Source: Nitriliruptoraceae bacterium (GTDB taxonomy: Bacteria > Actinomycetota > Nitriliruptoria > Nitriliruptorales > Nitriliruptoraceae). Taken from it: a stretch of DNA of 15,071 bases. The stretch's first letter is position 1. Every line of letters starts with the position of its first letter. A model generated the notes under the pieces. It was not told the DNA's origin. It worked only from the letters and a program-made list of their open reading frames with translations, and did not search any database. The translations under genes were made by a program, and so were the position numbers. The stretch is from assembly GCA_007121975.1 (NCBI GenBank), contig SKJO01000092.1, positions 1-15,071 of the forward strand, read 5' to 3'. Below, in pieces: positions 1 to 6,782 of the stretch.

Positions 1-244
1 CCGAGATGGTCATGAGGTTCTTGCCGATGATGTTCGCCGCGTTCTTGCTGCGGGTCATTCCCGCCTCGAGCATGGCGAACCCGGCGTGCATGATGAAGAC
101 CAGGACCGTCGCCACCATGAGGTAGAGCACCATCATCATGACTTCGACGTCTTCCATCGCCATGCCGTCCTCGGCATAGGCGGGCACGGCGGCCAGCGCG
201 AGCAGCGCGGCCGTCACCGCCCCCAGCTTGATCGATCGCTTCAC
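1..244 (-). CDS. amt: Ammonium transporter (Amt family), 5' part only
   Basis: The first 81 codons of a gene that continues past the left edge. The family moves ammonium/ammonia across the cytoplasmic membrane. The GTG start at 244 has GGAGG seven bases upstream. Residues 1-24 form a signal peptide (basic KRS-IK, a hydrophobic alanine/leucine core, then PAYA before ED), as is common in Amt proteins with an extracellular N-terminus. A first membrane helix covers about residues 34-53. It is followed by the segment GFAMLEAGMTRSKNAAN at 55-71, the conserved Amt segment after the first helix. The gene diverges from nadE across 174 bases. Amt genes are often followed by a PII gene, which would lie outside this window. 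The family call is firm; transport activity cannot be judged from this fragment. Confidence 0.93.
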   Translation of the reverse strand, partial: MKRSIKLGAVTAALLALAAVPAYAEDGMAMEDVEVMMMVLYLMVATVLVFIMHAGFAMLEAGMTRSKNAANIIGKNLMTIS

Positions 245-418
245 GAAACATCCTCCAGGTCGGTCGTCGGGCGGCCCACCCGCTGGCAGGCACGCCGGAT
301 CGACGAGCACCGCCGGCCCGGATGTGGCCGGTACGGTTGAGGACGCTACGGAGGGGCGGTTTCCCCTGCGTTGATCGTCGGTTTCGACCGTGTTTCGTGT
401 CGAGGGAGGGTCCCACCC

Positions 419-2140
419 GTGACGCTACGCCTGGCCATGGCCCAGATCGACGCCCGCGTCGGCGACGTCGAGGGCAACGTGGTCCTGATCCTCGACGCCT
501 GGCGCCGGGCGGCCGAACAGGGCGCCGATCTGGTGGTCTTCACCGAGTTGACCGTCACCGGCTACCCGCCCGAGGACCTGCTGCTCAAGCCCGAGTTCGT
601 GACCGCCAACCTCGCGGCCGTGGACCGGTTGGCCGCCGAGGGGCCGCCCGAGACCGTGGCGGTGGTCGGGTTCGTCGGAGCGGGCGAGGGCGACGCCACC
701 GACGCCGACCACTGGGACGTCGCGCTGGCCACCCGGAACCTGACCAACTCCGCGGCGGTGCTCGCACAGGGCCGCATCACGGCCGTCTACGACAAGCTGC
801 GCCTGCCCAACTACGGCGTGTTCGACGAGGCGCGCTACTTCACCCCCCGCGACCTGCCGTGCGTGGTCGACGTCGCCGGCGTGCCGGTCGGGGTGACGGT
901 GTGCGAGGACCTGTGGACCGAGCAGGGCCCGATGACTGCGGCGGCCCGCGCCGGCGCCCGGGTGATCGCCAACCTCAACGCCTCGCCCTACCACCGTGGC
1001 AAGCGCGAGGAGCGTGAACGCTGGGTGCGCCACCATGCCGTGCAGGACGGCACGGTCGTCGCCTACGTCAACGTCGTCGGAGGCCAGGACGAGGTGGTGT
1101 TCGACGGCGACTCGATGCTGTGCGACGCCGACGGGCGGATCCTGGCCCGCGGACCGCAGTTCGCCACCGACCTGGTGGTCGTGGACGTCGAGGTGGAGGG
1201 GACCGCCAGCCCCGCGCGCGGCGCGCTGCCCGCGCGCGTGGAGCCACCCCGGCTCGAACCGCACGGTGAGGTGTGGGCCGCACTGGTGCGCGCCACCCGC
1301 GACTACTGCCACCGCAACGGGTTCCGTGAGGCGGTGGTCGGGCTGTCGGGCGGGATCGACTCGGCGGTGGTGGCCGCGATCGCCGCCGATGCGCTGGGCC
1401 CGCAGCAGGTCACCGGGGTGGCGATGCCCTCGCCGTACTCCTCGGCGCACTCGGTCGAGGATGCGACCGCGCTGGCGACCAACCTCGGGTGTCGCTGGCT
1501 CGAGTTGCCGATCGGCGCCCCGCTGCGTGCCGCCGGGCAGGTGCTCGCCGAGCTGGTGGCCACCGGGTTCGATGACGAGGGCGGGACGGGCGCGCGCCCC
1601 GACGGCCGGCAACCCGGCGTGGCCTACGAGAACCTGCAGTCCCGGCTGCGCGGCCTGACGCTCATGGCCTTGAGCAACGAGCACGGCTCGATCGTGCTGA
1701 CCACCGGCAACAAGTCGGAGTACGCGGTGGGCTACGCGACCCTGTACGGCGACATGGCCGGGGGGTTCGCACCGCTCAAGGACGTGCCCAAGCTGCTGGT
1801 CTACGACCTCGCCCGCTGGCGCAACCGCACCGGCGAGGTGATCCCCGCATCCACCATCACCAAGCCGCCCTCGGCGGAACTGCGTCCCGGACAGCTCGAC
1901 GAGGACAACCTGCCGCCCTACGACGTGCTCGACGACCTGGTCACCAGCTACGTCGAGCTCGACCTCGGCCTCGAGGCGATCGTGGCGCGCGGCCACGACC
2001 CCGCGGTTGCCGCGCGCGTCGTGCAGCTCATCGACCGCGCCGAGTACAAGCGCCGGCAGGCGGCACCCGGGCCCAAGATCACCGAGCGCGCCTTCGGCCG
2101 GGACCGACGGGTCCCGATCACCAATGGCTGGCGCGGCTGA
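419..2140 (+). CDS. nadE: Glutamine-dependent NAD+ synthetase
   Basis: Encodes 573 residues, the usual size for the two-domain enzyme that makes NAD+ from deamido-NAD+, ATP and glutamine, the last step of NAD synthesis. The N-terminal nitrilase-type amidase domain (about 1-265) has the triad Glu43 (in FTEL), Lys126 (in YDKLRLPNYG) and Cys162 (in VCEDLW). It releases ammonia from glutamine. The C-terminal synthetase domain has the ATP-pyrophosphatase loop SGGIDS at 310-315, TTGNKSE near 428-434 and the substrate-site stretch KPPSAELRPGQ near 482-492. I chose the GTG at 419 because GGGAGGG at 404-410 sits eight bases upstream. A TTG at 371 in the same frame would add 16 residues unlike the family start. 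The gene stands alone, convergent with the next gene across 29 bases. Confidence 0.97.
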   Translation: MTLRLAMAQIDARVGDVEGNVVLILDAWRRAAEQGADLVVFTELTVTGYPPEDLLLKPEFVTANLAAVDRLAAEGPPETVAVVGFVGAGEGDATDADHWDVALATRNLTNSAAVLAQGRITAVYDKLRLPNYGVFDEARYFTPRDLPCVVDVAGVPVGVTVCEDLWTEQGPMTAAARAGARVIANLNASPYHRGKREERERWVRHHAVQDGTVVAYVNVVGGQDEVVFDGDSMLCDADGRILARGPQFATDLVVVDVEVEGTASPARGALPARVEPPRLEPHGEVWAALVRATRDYCHRNGFREAVVGLSGGIDSAVVAAIAADALGPQQVTGVAMPSPYSSAHSVEDATALATNLGCRWLELPIGAPLRAAGQVLAELVATGFDDEGGTGARPDGRQPGVAYENLQSRLRGLTLMALSNEHGSIVLTTGNKSEYAVGYATLYGDMAGGFAPLKDVPKLLVYDLARWRNRTGEVIPASTITKPPSAELRPGQLDEDNLPPYDVLDDLVTSYVELDLGLEAIVARGHDPAVAARVVQLIDRAEYKRRQAAPGPKITERAFGRDRRVPITNGWRG

Positions 2141-2169
2141 GCTGCCGCCCGCCCCCGTCCCACGGCGGG

Positions 2170-2733
2170 TCACGGCCCTGAGCCCAGGTCGATCGGACCG
2201 TCGGGCAGGTCATCGAGGTCGGTGACCTCGCGCACGCTGTGCGCGGCGCTGGCTGACAGCACCCGGCGGGCGCGCCGATCGTCGCGGGCGCCGGCGATAC
2301 GCACCCCGACCGCGACGCCGCCGGGAACCAGCGGCGCGAAGGTGCGCTCCCAGGAACCGGCCATGGTGGGCTGTACGAGCAGCCCGAGGATCAGTCCGAC
2401 GCTGAGCCCGAAGCCGGCCCCGCCGCCCGCCCCGGCCAGCAGGTGCAGCGGCGTGGGCCCGACCGCCAGGGCGAACACCCCGGCGCCGACCAGCGCCCCG
2501 ACGAGCGCCCCGAGGACCCCACCGCGCAGCGAGCGCAGCACCAGGGTCCGCGCGCTGCCCAGGTCGGTCTGCCGGTCGCCGTAGCGCCCGGCGGTCACCA
2601 CCTCGACCGGACCGAGCAGTTCGATCGCCCCACCGTCCACCCCGGCCCGCGACAGCCGTTCGATGGTGCGCCGGGCACCGGCCGCCTCACGGTGCACGGC
2701 GATGAGGTCGGGCCAGCCGCTCAGTCGTCCCAT
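2170..2733 (-). CDS. Small membrane protein with glycine-rich helical hairpin
   Basis: A 187-residue protein I do not recognise by name. The N-terminal 50 residues look like a small alpha/beta domain (an AVHREAAGARRTIERLSRAGV helix-turn segment ending near residue 32). Two membrane helices follow at about 70-92 and 97-121, rich in glycine (GGVLGALVGALVGAG; GAGGGAGFGL), as in glycine-zipper hairpins. A second soluble alpha/beta segment begins VPGGVAVGVRI near 136. This plan recalls stress-associated proteins of the DUF1269/GSP17M kind, but that is only resemblance. The ATG at 2733 has GGGAAG five bases upstream. An in-frame GTG at 2787 would add 18 residues with a CPVC motif but has no ribosome binding site. 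The gene diverges from panB across 107 bases, in which I see no clear promoter. Confidence 0.75.
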   Translation of the reverse strand: MGRLSGWPDLIAVHREAAGARRTIERLSRAGVDGGAIELLGPVEVVTAGRYGDRQTDLGSARTLVLRSLRGGVLGALVGALVGAGVFALAVGPTPLHLLAGAGGGAGFGLSVGLILGLLVQPTMAGSWERTFAPLVPGGVAVGVRIAGARDDRRARRVLSASAAHSVREVTDLDDLPDGPIDLGSGP

Positions 2734-2840
2734 GACCGCTTCCCGACGTGCATCGGCCGGGCCGAGCCGGCACACTGGGCACACCACACCGACCGACGAA
2801 CCGCTGGACCCGATCCGGGCCGGCAGGAAGGTTGACGAAG

Positions 2841-3686
2841 GTGTCTGTGCATGCTGCCGTCGATGGGCCCAACGGCCTCGGCGGCTCCTCCCGCCCGGTC
2901 ACGATCCACGACCTGCGGGCCGCCAAGCAACGCGGCGAGCGCTTCGCCATGATCACCGCCTACGACGCCAACGCCGCGGCTCTGCTCGACGAGTTGGGTG
3001 TGCCGGTGCTGCTGGTCGGTGACTCGCTGGGCATGGTCGTGCTCGGGTACGACACCACCGTGCCGGTCACCCTCGACGAGATGATCCACCACACCCGGGC
3101 GGTCGCGCGCGGGGCGCGTCGGGCCCTGGTCGTCGGCGACCTGCCGTTCGGCACCTACCAGGACGGACCGTCGCAGGCGCTGGCCTCCGCCACCCGGATG
3201 CTCAAGGAGGGGGGCGCGGGAGCGGTCAAGCTCGAGGGCGGCGGGCCGATGGTCGAGGTCACCGCGCACCTGGTGCGCGCCGGCATCCCGGTCATGGGCC
3301 ACCTCGGGCTCACCCCCCAGTCCGTCCACCAGTTCGGCGGGTTCAAGGTCCAGGGCCGGGACGACGCCGCAGCCGACCGCATCGTCGCGGACGCACAGGC
3401 ACTGGCCGAGGCCGGCGCGTTCACGATCGTGATCGAGGGCGTACCCGCCGAGCTCGGACGCCGGGCGACCGAGGCGGTCGCGGTGCCCACCATCGGCATC
3501 GGGGCCGGCGGACACACCGACGCCCAGGTACTCGTCTGGCACGATCTGCTGGGCCTGACCTCGGGCCGCCTGCCGCGCTTCGTGAAGGCCTACGCAGACC
3601 TGCGCAGCGAGATCTCGGGGGCCGTCAAGGCATTCGTCAGCGAGGTCGCCGACGGCGAGTACCCCGGACCGGAGCACGTCTACTGA
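2841..3686 (+). CDS. panB: 3-methyl-2-oxobutanoate hydroxymethyltransferase (ketopantoate synthase)
   Basis: Encodes 281 residues, a normal PanB length. The enzyme transfers a hydroxymethyl group from methylenetetrahydrofolate to alpha-ketoisovalerate, the first committed step to pantothenate and CoA. Metal and substrate residues are all visible: Asp61 in GDSLGMV, Asp100 in GDLPFGTY, Lys130 and Glu132 in KLEGG, and the likely catalytic Glu199 in IEGVP. Their spacing fits the known E. coli set (45, 84, 112, 114, 181). The segments VMGHLGLTPQSV and GIGAGGHTDAQVLVWHDLLGL are typical. The GTG at 2841 follows GGAAGG at 2826-2831 by nine bases; a second GTG two codons later is also possible. No panC or panD is adjacent. 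The last 7 bases overlap the stop of the convergent BtuF-like gene. Confidence 0.97.
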   Translation: MSVHAAVDGPNGLGGSSRPVTIHDLRAAKQRGERFAMITAYDANAAALLDELGVPVLLVGDSLGMVVLGYDTTVPVTLDEMIHHTRAVARGARRALVVGDLPFGTYQDGPSQALASATRMLKEGGAGAVKLEGGGPMVEVTAHLVRAGIPVMGHLGLTPQSVHQFGGFKVQGRDDAAADRIVADAQALAEAGAFTIVIEGVPAELGRRATEAVAVPTIGIGAGGHTDAQVLVWHDLLGLTSGRLPRFVKAYADLRSEISGAVKAFVSEVADGEYPGPEHVY

Positions 3687-4441
3687 CCCTGCAGGCCCCG
3701 GGCGAGCGCGGCGAGGTCCGCGATCGCGCCCGGGGTTCGTGGCCCCCACCACAGCAGCGCCTGGCCGTGCACGTGACGAACCTGCGTGCCGGTCCGCACC
3801 ACGCTCGCGGCATCGCCCGGCGTGAAGGCATAGGGCTCGTCGGGCAGCAGCACGACGTCGGGGCAGCAGGCACGCACCGCCTCGGTGAGCTCCTGCGGAT
3901 AGCGGCTGGCGGGGTCGTCGGGCCAGGTGTCGAAGCCGGCCACCCGCAGCAGGTCGCCGGCGTAGGTGTCGCGCCCGAGCAGCCACCAGCGCGCCTGCCC
4001 GTCCCACCACACCGGGCACACCGCCCGCAGCGCCGGGCGGGCGGGGAGCGCCCGGTCCAGCGCCGTCCAGACCTCGATCGCGAGCCGTTCGGCCGCCGCC
4101 GGCACACCGAGCACCGCCCCGAGCCGCTCGAGCTCGCGGGCGACATCCGACACGCTGCGTACCCCCGTGACGTGGACCTCGAGTCCGGCCTCCCGCAACC
4201 GACGCACGTCGAGTTCCCGGTTCTCCTCACGGTCGGCGAGCACGAGGTCGGGCGCGAGCTCACGGATCGCGGCGACATCCGGGTTCTTGGTGCCACGCAC
4301 CTCGCGGGCGCGCGCGAAGGCCTCCGGCGGCGACACGCAGTACTGGGTCCGACCCACGACCTGCTCGGCGAACCCGAGGGCCCACAGGGTCTCGGTCAGG
4401 CTGGGCACCAGGGACACGATCCGCGGCGGCCCACCGGGCAC
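3680..4441 (-). CDS. BtuF-like helical-backbone metal/corrinoid receptor without signal peptide
   Basis: A 253-residue protein of the BtuF/FhuD substrate-binding fold. RIVSLVPSLTETLWALG at 7-23 is the family start, and KNPDVAAIRELAPDLVLAD at 52-70 is the conserved first-lobe segment. The second lobe is tryptophan-rich (VCPVWWDG, RWWLLG, LLWWG). Normal family members carry a signal peptide or lipobox and feed an ABC importer. This one begins straight in the first beta strand, so it should be cytoplasmic, and no permease or ATPase gene adjoins it. It lies directly downstream of, and is effectively fused to, the cobalamin adenosyltransferase transcription unit, which suggests a corrinoid ligand. 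The GTG at 4441 is nine bases from GAGGA. A TTG at 4447, overlapping the upstream stop as TTGA, is the alternative and adds two residues. Confidence 0.85.
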   Translation of the reverse strand: MPGGPPRIVSLVPSLTETLWALGFAEQVVGRTQYCVSPPEAFARAREVRGTKNPDVAAIRELAPDLVLADREENRELDVRRLREAGLEVHVTGVRSVSDVARELERLGAVLGVPAAAERLAIEVWTALDRALPARPALRAVCPVWWDGQARWWLLGRDTYAGDLLRVAGFDTWPDDPASRYPQELTEAVRACCPDVVLLPDEPYAFTPGDAASVVRTGTQVRHVHGQALLWWGPRTPGAIADLAALARGLQGQ

Positions 4442-4443
4442 GC

Positions 4444-4989
4444 TCAACCGTCCTCGCGCGAGAGCAGGTGCTCACCCTCGACCTCGCGCGCGAGCACGTA
4501 GAGCAGGTCGGCGCAGCGGTTGAGGTAGCGCACCGGCGCGAGGTCGGGCAGCAGGCCGGCCCGCTGCATCGCGACCACGTGGCGCTCGGCCCGCCGGCAG
4601 ACCGTGCGTGCCAGGTCCAGTGCGGCGGCCGCACGGTTGCCGCCCGGGACCACGAACGCGGTGGGCAGTGGGTGACGGGCCACACACGCGTCGATCCGTG
4701 CGTCGAGCGCATCGACCATGGCGTCGTCGACCCGGCTGACGCCGACCTCGAGCCGCTCCCAGTCCTCGGCCCGGGTCGCGAGCTGCGCCCCGATGACGAA
4801 CAGCTCGCGCTGGATGGTCAGCACCTCGTCGTGCAGGCTCCCGTCGAGTTCGCAGCGCGCCAGACCCAGTGCGCTGCAGGTCTCATCGACGGTTCCGTAG
4901 GCCGTGGTGCGCAGGTCGTGCTTGTCGACGCGACCGCCGTAGAGCAGCCCGGTCGTCCCGTCGTCGCCACGCTTGGTATAGACCTTCAC
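4444..4989 (-). CDS. pduO: PduO-type cob(I)alamin adenosyltransferase
   Basis: Encodes 181 residues, typical of PduO-type adenosyltransferases, which transfer the adenosyl group of ATP to cob(I)alamin to form adenosylcobalamin. The N-terminal ATP loop KVYTKRGDDGTTGLLYGGR spans 2-20. LDLARTVCRRAERHV at 124-138 carries the conserved arginines and glutamate, and YLNRCADLLYVLAR at 155-168 is the C-terminal signature. The GTG start at 4989 has GGAG five bases upstream. The stop overlaps or abuts the start of the BtuF-like gene, so the two are surely co-transcribed. The product implies a B12-dependent enzyme elsewhere in the genome, such as methylmalonyl-CoA mutase or class II ribonucleotide reductase; none is in this window. 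A possible -10 element lies at 5019-5024. Confidence 0.95.
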   Translation of the reverse strand: MKVYTKRGDDGTTGLLYGGRVDKHDLRTTAYGTVDETCSALGLARCELDGSLHDEVLTIQRELFVIGAQLATRAEDWERLEVGVSRVDDAMVDALDARIDACVARHPLPTAFVVPGGNRAAAALDLARTVCRRAERHVVAMQRAGLLPDLAPVRYLNRCADLLYVLAREVEGEHLLSREDG

Positions 4990-5018
4990 CCGGACTCCGT
5001 TTGGCTTCGGCGCGGCGG

Positions 5019-5024
5019 AGGGTA
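5019..5024 (-). promoter_or_regulatory. Possible -10 element for the adenosyltransferase operon
   Basis: On the minus strand this reads TACCCT, matching the TAnnnT form of an actinobacterial -10 box. It lies 29 bases before the GTG at 4989, which would give a leader of about 22 bases that holds the GGAG ribosome binding site. No recognisable -35 hexamer sits at the right distance, so support is weak. Confidence 0.22.
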
Positions 5025-5046
5025 GCGGCAGGCCGACGGGCGCCGG

Positions 5047-5052
5047 TACGGT
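5047..5052 (+). promoter_or_regulatory. Possible -10 element for the 80-residue gene/pabB/pabC operon
   Basis: Reads TACGGT (TAnnnT form), 51 bases before the GTG at 5104 and divergent from the candidate at 5019-5024. It lies in a 12-base string, gccggtacggtt, that occurs identically at 327-338 upstream of nadE. No convincing -35 hexamer is present. Confidence 0.22.
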
Positions 5053-5103
5053 TCGCCCTGTCCCCGACCCTACGACGTGGCACGAGCGACCGCGGGAGGC
5101 AGC

Positions 5104-5346
5104 GTGAGCCAGGCACGGGTACCCCGCCGCGACTTCCGCGTGCTCACCCGGCGACGCGGCGGCTACGACGGGGCCGTGATGGTCGACGTCCAGCTGCAGG
5201 TCGCCGCCACCGGCGCGCTGGTGTGGGCGCAGACCTTCAGCGACGAGGCCCAGGCCGACGCCTTCCAGACCGAGCTGGCCCAGGACCTCGAGGTCCTCGA
5301 GGACGCCGACTTCCGACGCAAGTACGGCGTACCGTCCTCGGCGTGA
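5104..5346 (+). CDS. Uncharacterised 80-residue protein, first gene of the pab operon
   Basis: A small acidic-tailed protein I do not recognise. The first 17 residues are basic (SQARVPRRDFRVLTRRR). The middle (AVMVDVQLQVAATGALVWAQTF, near 20-41) looks like two beta strands, and the rest (about 42-75) like an acidic helix pair (SDEAQADAFQTELAQDLEVLED). There is no signal peptide, membrane helix or cysteine. The GTG at 5104 has GGGAGG four bases upstream; an in-frame GTG at 5077 lacks one. Its TGA overlaps the GTG of pabB (GTGA), and pabB has no good ribosome binding site of its own, so pabB translation probably depends on this gene. Coding is supported by strong G/C third positions and the tight junction. 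A role tied to chorismate or folate metabolism is only guilt by association. Confidence 0.75.
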   Translation: MSQARVPRRDFRVLTRRRGGYDGAVMVDVQLQVAATGALVWAQTFSDEAQADAFQTELAQDLEVLEDADFRRKYGVPSSA

Positions 5347-6782
5347 CCGCGACCCTCCGGGCCCCCGGCCGCCCCGGCGACCTGCGCGTCGACGCCCTGA
5401 CGGCCCCGCCGCGCACCCGGGACGGCCGCGTCGACCTCGACGCGCTGGTGCGTGCCCTGTCCCCCTGCGACCTGTTGGAGTCCCCTCCTGGCGCGGACTG
5501 GTCCTACGTGGTGCCCCACCAGACCGGGCGCCTGGTCGATGACGGCCACCGGACCCGCTGGATCACCCGCGCGGGCGTTCAGGATCTCGGCGCCGACCCG
5601 CTCAGCGCCCTGGACGCCTGGTGTCGCACCCGGGGGCTGGTCCCCGACGCCCCGCGCGATCCCGACCTTCCGCCGTTCACCGGCGGCCTGATCGGGGCGG
5701 TGGGCTACGACCTGGCCCGACGCATCGAGCGGCTGCCGACCCTGGCCGACGACGACCGGCGCAGCCCGCATCTCGACCTGCGGGTCGCCGAGGTGGTGGT
5801 GGCTCTGAGCCCGCAGCGCGACCAGGCGCTGCTGCTCGCCCGTGCGCTCGACGGGCCGGGCGGACACCGCGACCTCGCCCAGCGGATGACCGAGGTGCGC
5901 GCACGCATCGCCGCCGCACCACCGCCGGCGGCCGACCCGCAGCCGACCGCGCAGCCCGTGCGGACCTCGCTGCCCGGCCCCGCCTACGAGGCGGCCGTGC
6001 GGGCCGCGCTGGCGCAGATCGCGGCTGGCAACAGCTTCCAGGTCAACCTCAGCCAGCGGATCACCGCGCACTGGCCCGGCGGGGTCCATGCGCTGTACCG
6101 CGCACTGCGCTCGCACAGTACGGGCGTGCACGGCGCCGCGCTGCCCGCGACCGGCCTGGCCTCCATCTCCCCCGAGACCTTCCTCGCGGTCGACACGGGG
6201 CGGGTACGCACCCGCCCGATCAAGGGCACGCGGCCGCGGGCCGGCGATCCACTGCTCGACGCGGCGCTCGCCGACGACCTGACCACCTCCCCCAAGGACC
6301 GGGCCGAGAACGTCATGATCGTCGACCTGCAACGCAACGATCTGGGTCGGACCTGCCGGCCGGGCAGCGTGCGCGTCCCGGAGTTGGCCCGGCTCGAAGC
6401 CCACCCCACCGTCTGGCACCTGGTGTCCACCGTGGAGGGGCGGCTCGCACCGGACGTCGGCTACGGCGGCCTGCTGCGTGCGACCTTCCCGTGCGGCTCG
6501 GTGACCGGCGCGCCCAAGGTGCGCTCGATGGCGATCATCGACGCCCTCGAGCCCGTGCGCCGCGGGTTGTACTGCGGCGCGATCGGGTTCCTGGCCGCGG
6601 GCGCGGCCGGACTCTCGGTCGCGATCCGCACGGCGGTGCTGCACCGCGACGGCAGCGTCGACTACGGCGCCGGGGGCGGGGTGGTGGCCGACTCCGACCC
6701 CCGCGCCGAGCACGCCGAGAGCCTCGACAAGGCGGCGGCCTTCCTGCGGGCGGTCGGGGCGAAGCGGGTGGTGGCGGCATGA
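5343..6782 (+). CDS. pabB: Aminodeoxychorismate synthase component I
   Basis: Encodes 479 residues of the chorismate-binding family. With a glutaminase partner it converts chorismate and ammonia to 4-amino-4-deoxychorismate, the start of the p-aminobenzoate branch of folate synthesis. PIKGT at 292-296, with Lys294, distinguishes PabB from anthranilate synthase TrpE (PIAGT). Other signatures are AGNSFQVNLSQR (228-239), SPKDRAENVMIVDLQRNDLGR (316-336), HPTVWHLVSTVEG (354-366), FPCGSVTGAPKVRSM (382-396) and the C-terminal GAIGFLA/AIRTAVL segments. The GTG at 5343 overlaps the stop of the 80-residue gene, and the TGA overlaps the ATG of pabC. No fused or adjacent pabA glutaminase is present, so a TrpG/PabA encoded elsewhere must serve it. 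Starts further upstream in this frame would run through the preceding gene and are rejected. Confidence 0.94.
   Translation: MTATLRAPGRPGDLRVDALTAPPRTRDGRVDLDALVRALSPCDLLESPPGADWSYVVPHQTGRLVDDGHRTRWITRAGVQDLGADPLSALDAWCRTRGLVPDAPRDPDLPPFTGGLIGAVGYDLARRIERLPTLADDDRRSPHLDLRVAEVVVALSPQRDQALLLARALDGPGGHRDLAQRMTEVRARIAAAPPPAADPQPTAQPVRTSLPGPAYEAAVRAALAQIAAGNSFQVNLSQRITAHWPGGVHALYRALRSHSTGVHGAALPATGLASISPETFLAVDTGRVRTRPIKGTRPRAGDPLLDAALADDLTTSPKDRAENVMIVDLQRNDLGRTCRPGSVRVPELARLEAHPTVWHLVSTVEGRLAPDVGYGGLLRATFPCGSVTGAPKVRSMAIIDALEPVRRGLYCGAIGFLAAGAAGLSVAIRTAVLHRDGSVDYGAGGGVVADSDPRAEHAESLDKAAAFLRAVGAKRVVAA

Noticed and set aside
379..390. CGGT-TTCG-ACCG mini-hairpin in the nadE leader
   Set aside because: Four base pairs are too few to support a regulatory element.
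2148..2169. Hairpin cccgcc/ggcggg between nadE and the next gene, as a bidirectional terminator
   Set aside because: It has only six base pairs, a ten-base loop and no T-run on either strand, so it is not distinguishable from chance in GC-rich DNA.
425..2173. Long antisense open frame opposite nadE
   Set aside because: It is His/Gly/Val/Asp-rich low-complexity translation opposite a clear NAD synthetase, as is usual for antisense frames in very GC-rich genes.
2734..2787. 18-residue N-terminal extension of the small membrane protein with a CPVC motif
   Set aside because: The GTG at 2787 has no ribosome binding site, while the ATG at 2733 does, so the CxxC motif is probably not translated.
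2721..4019. Long antisense frame over panB and the end of the BtuF-like gene
   Set aside because: It crosses gene boundaries and has no motifs or start site; panB and the BtuF-like frame carry family signatures.
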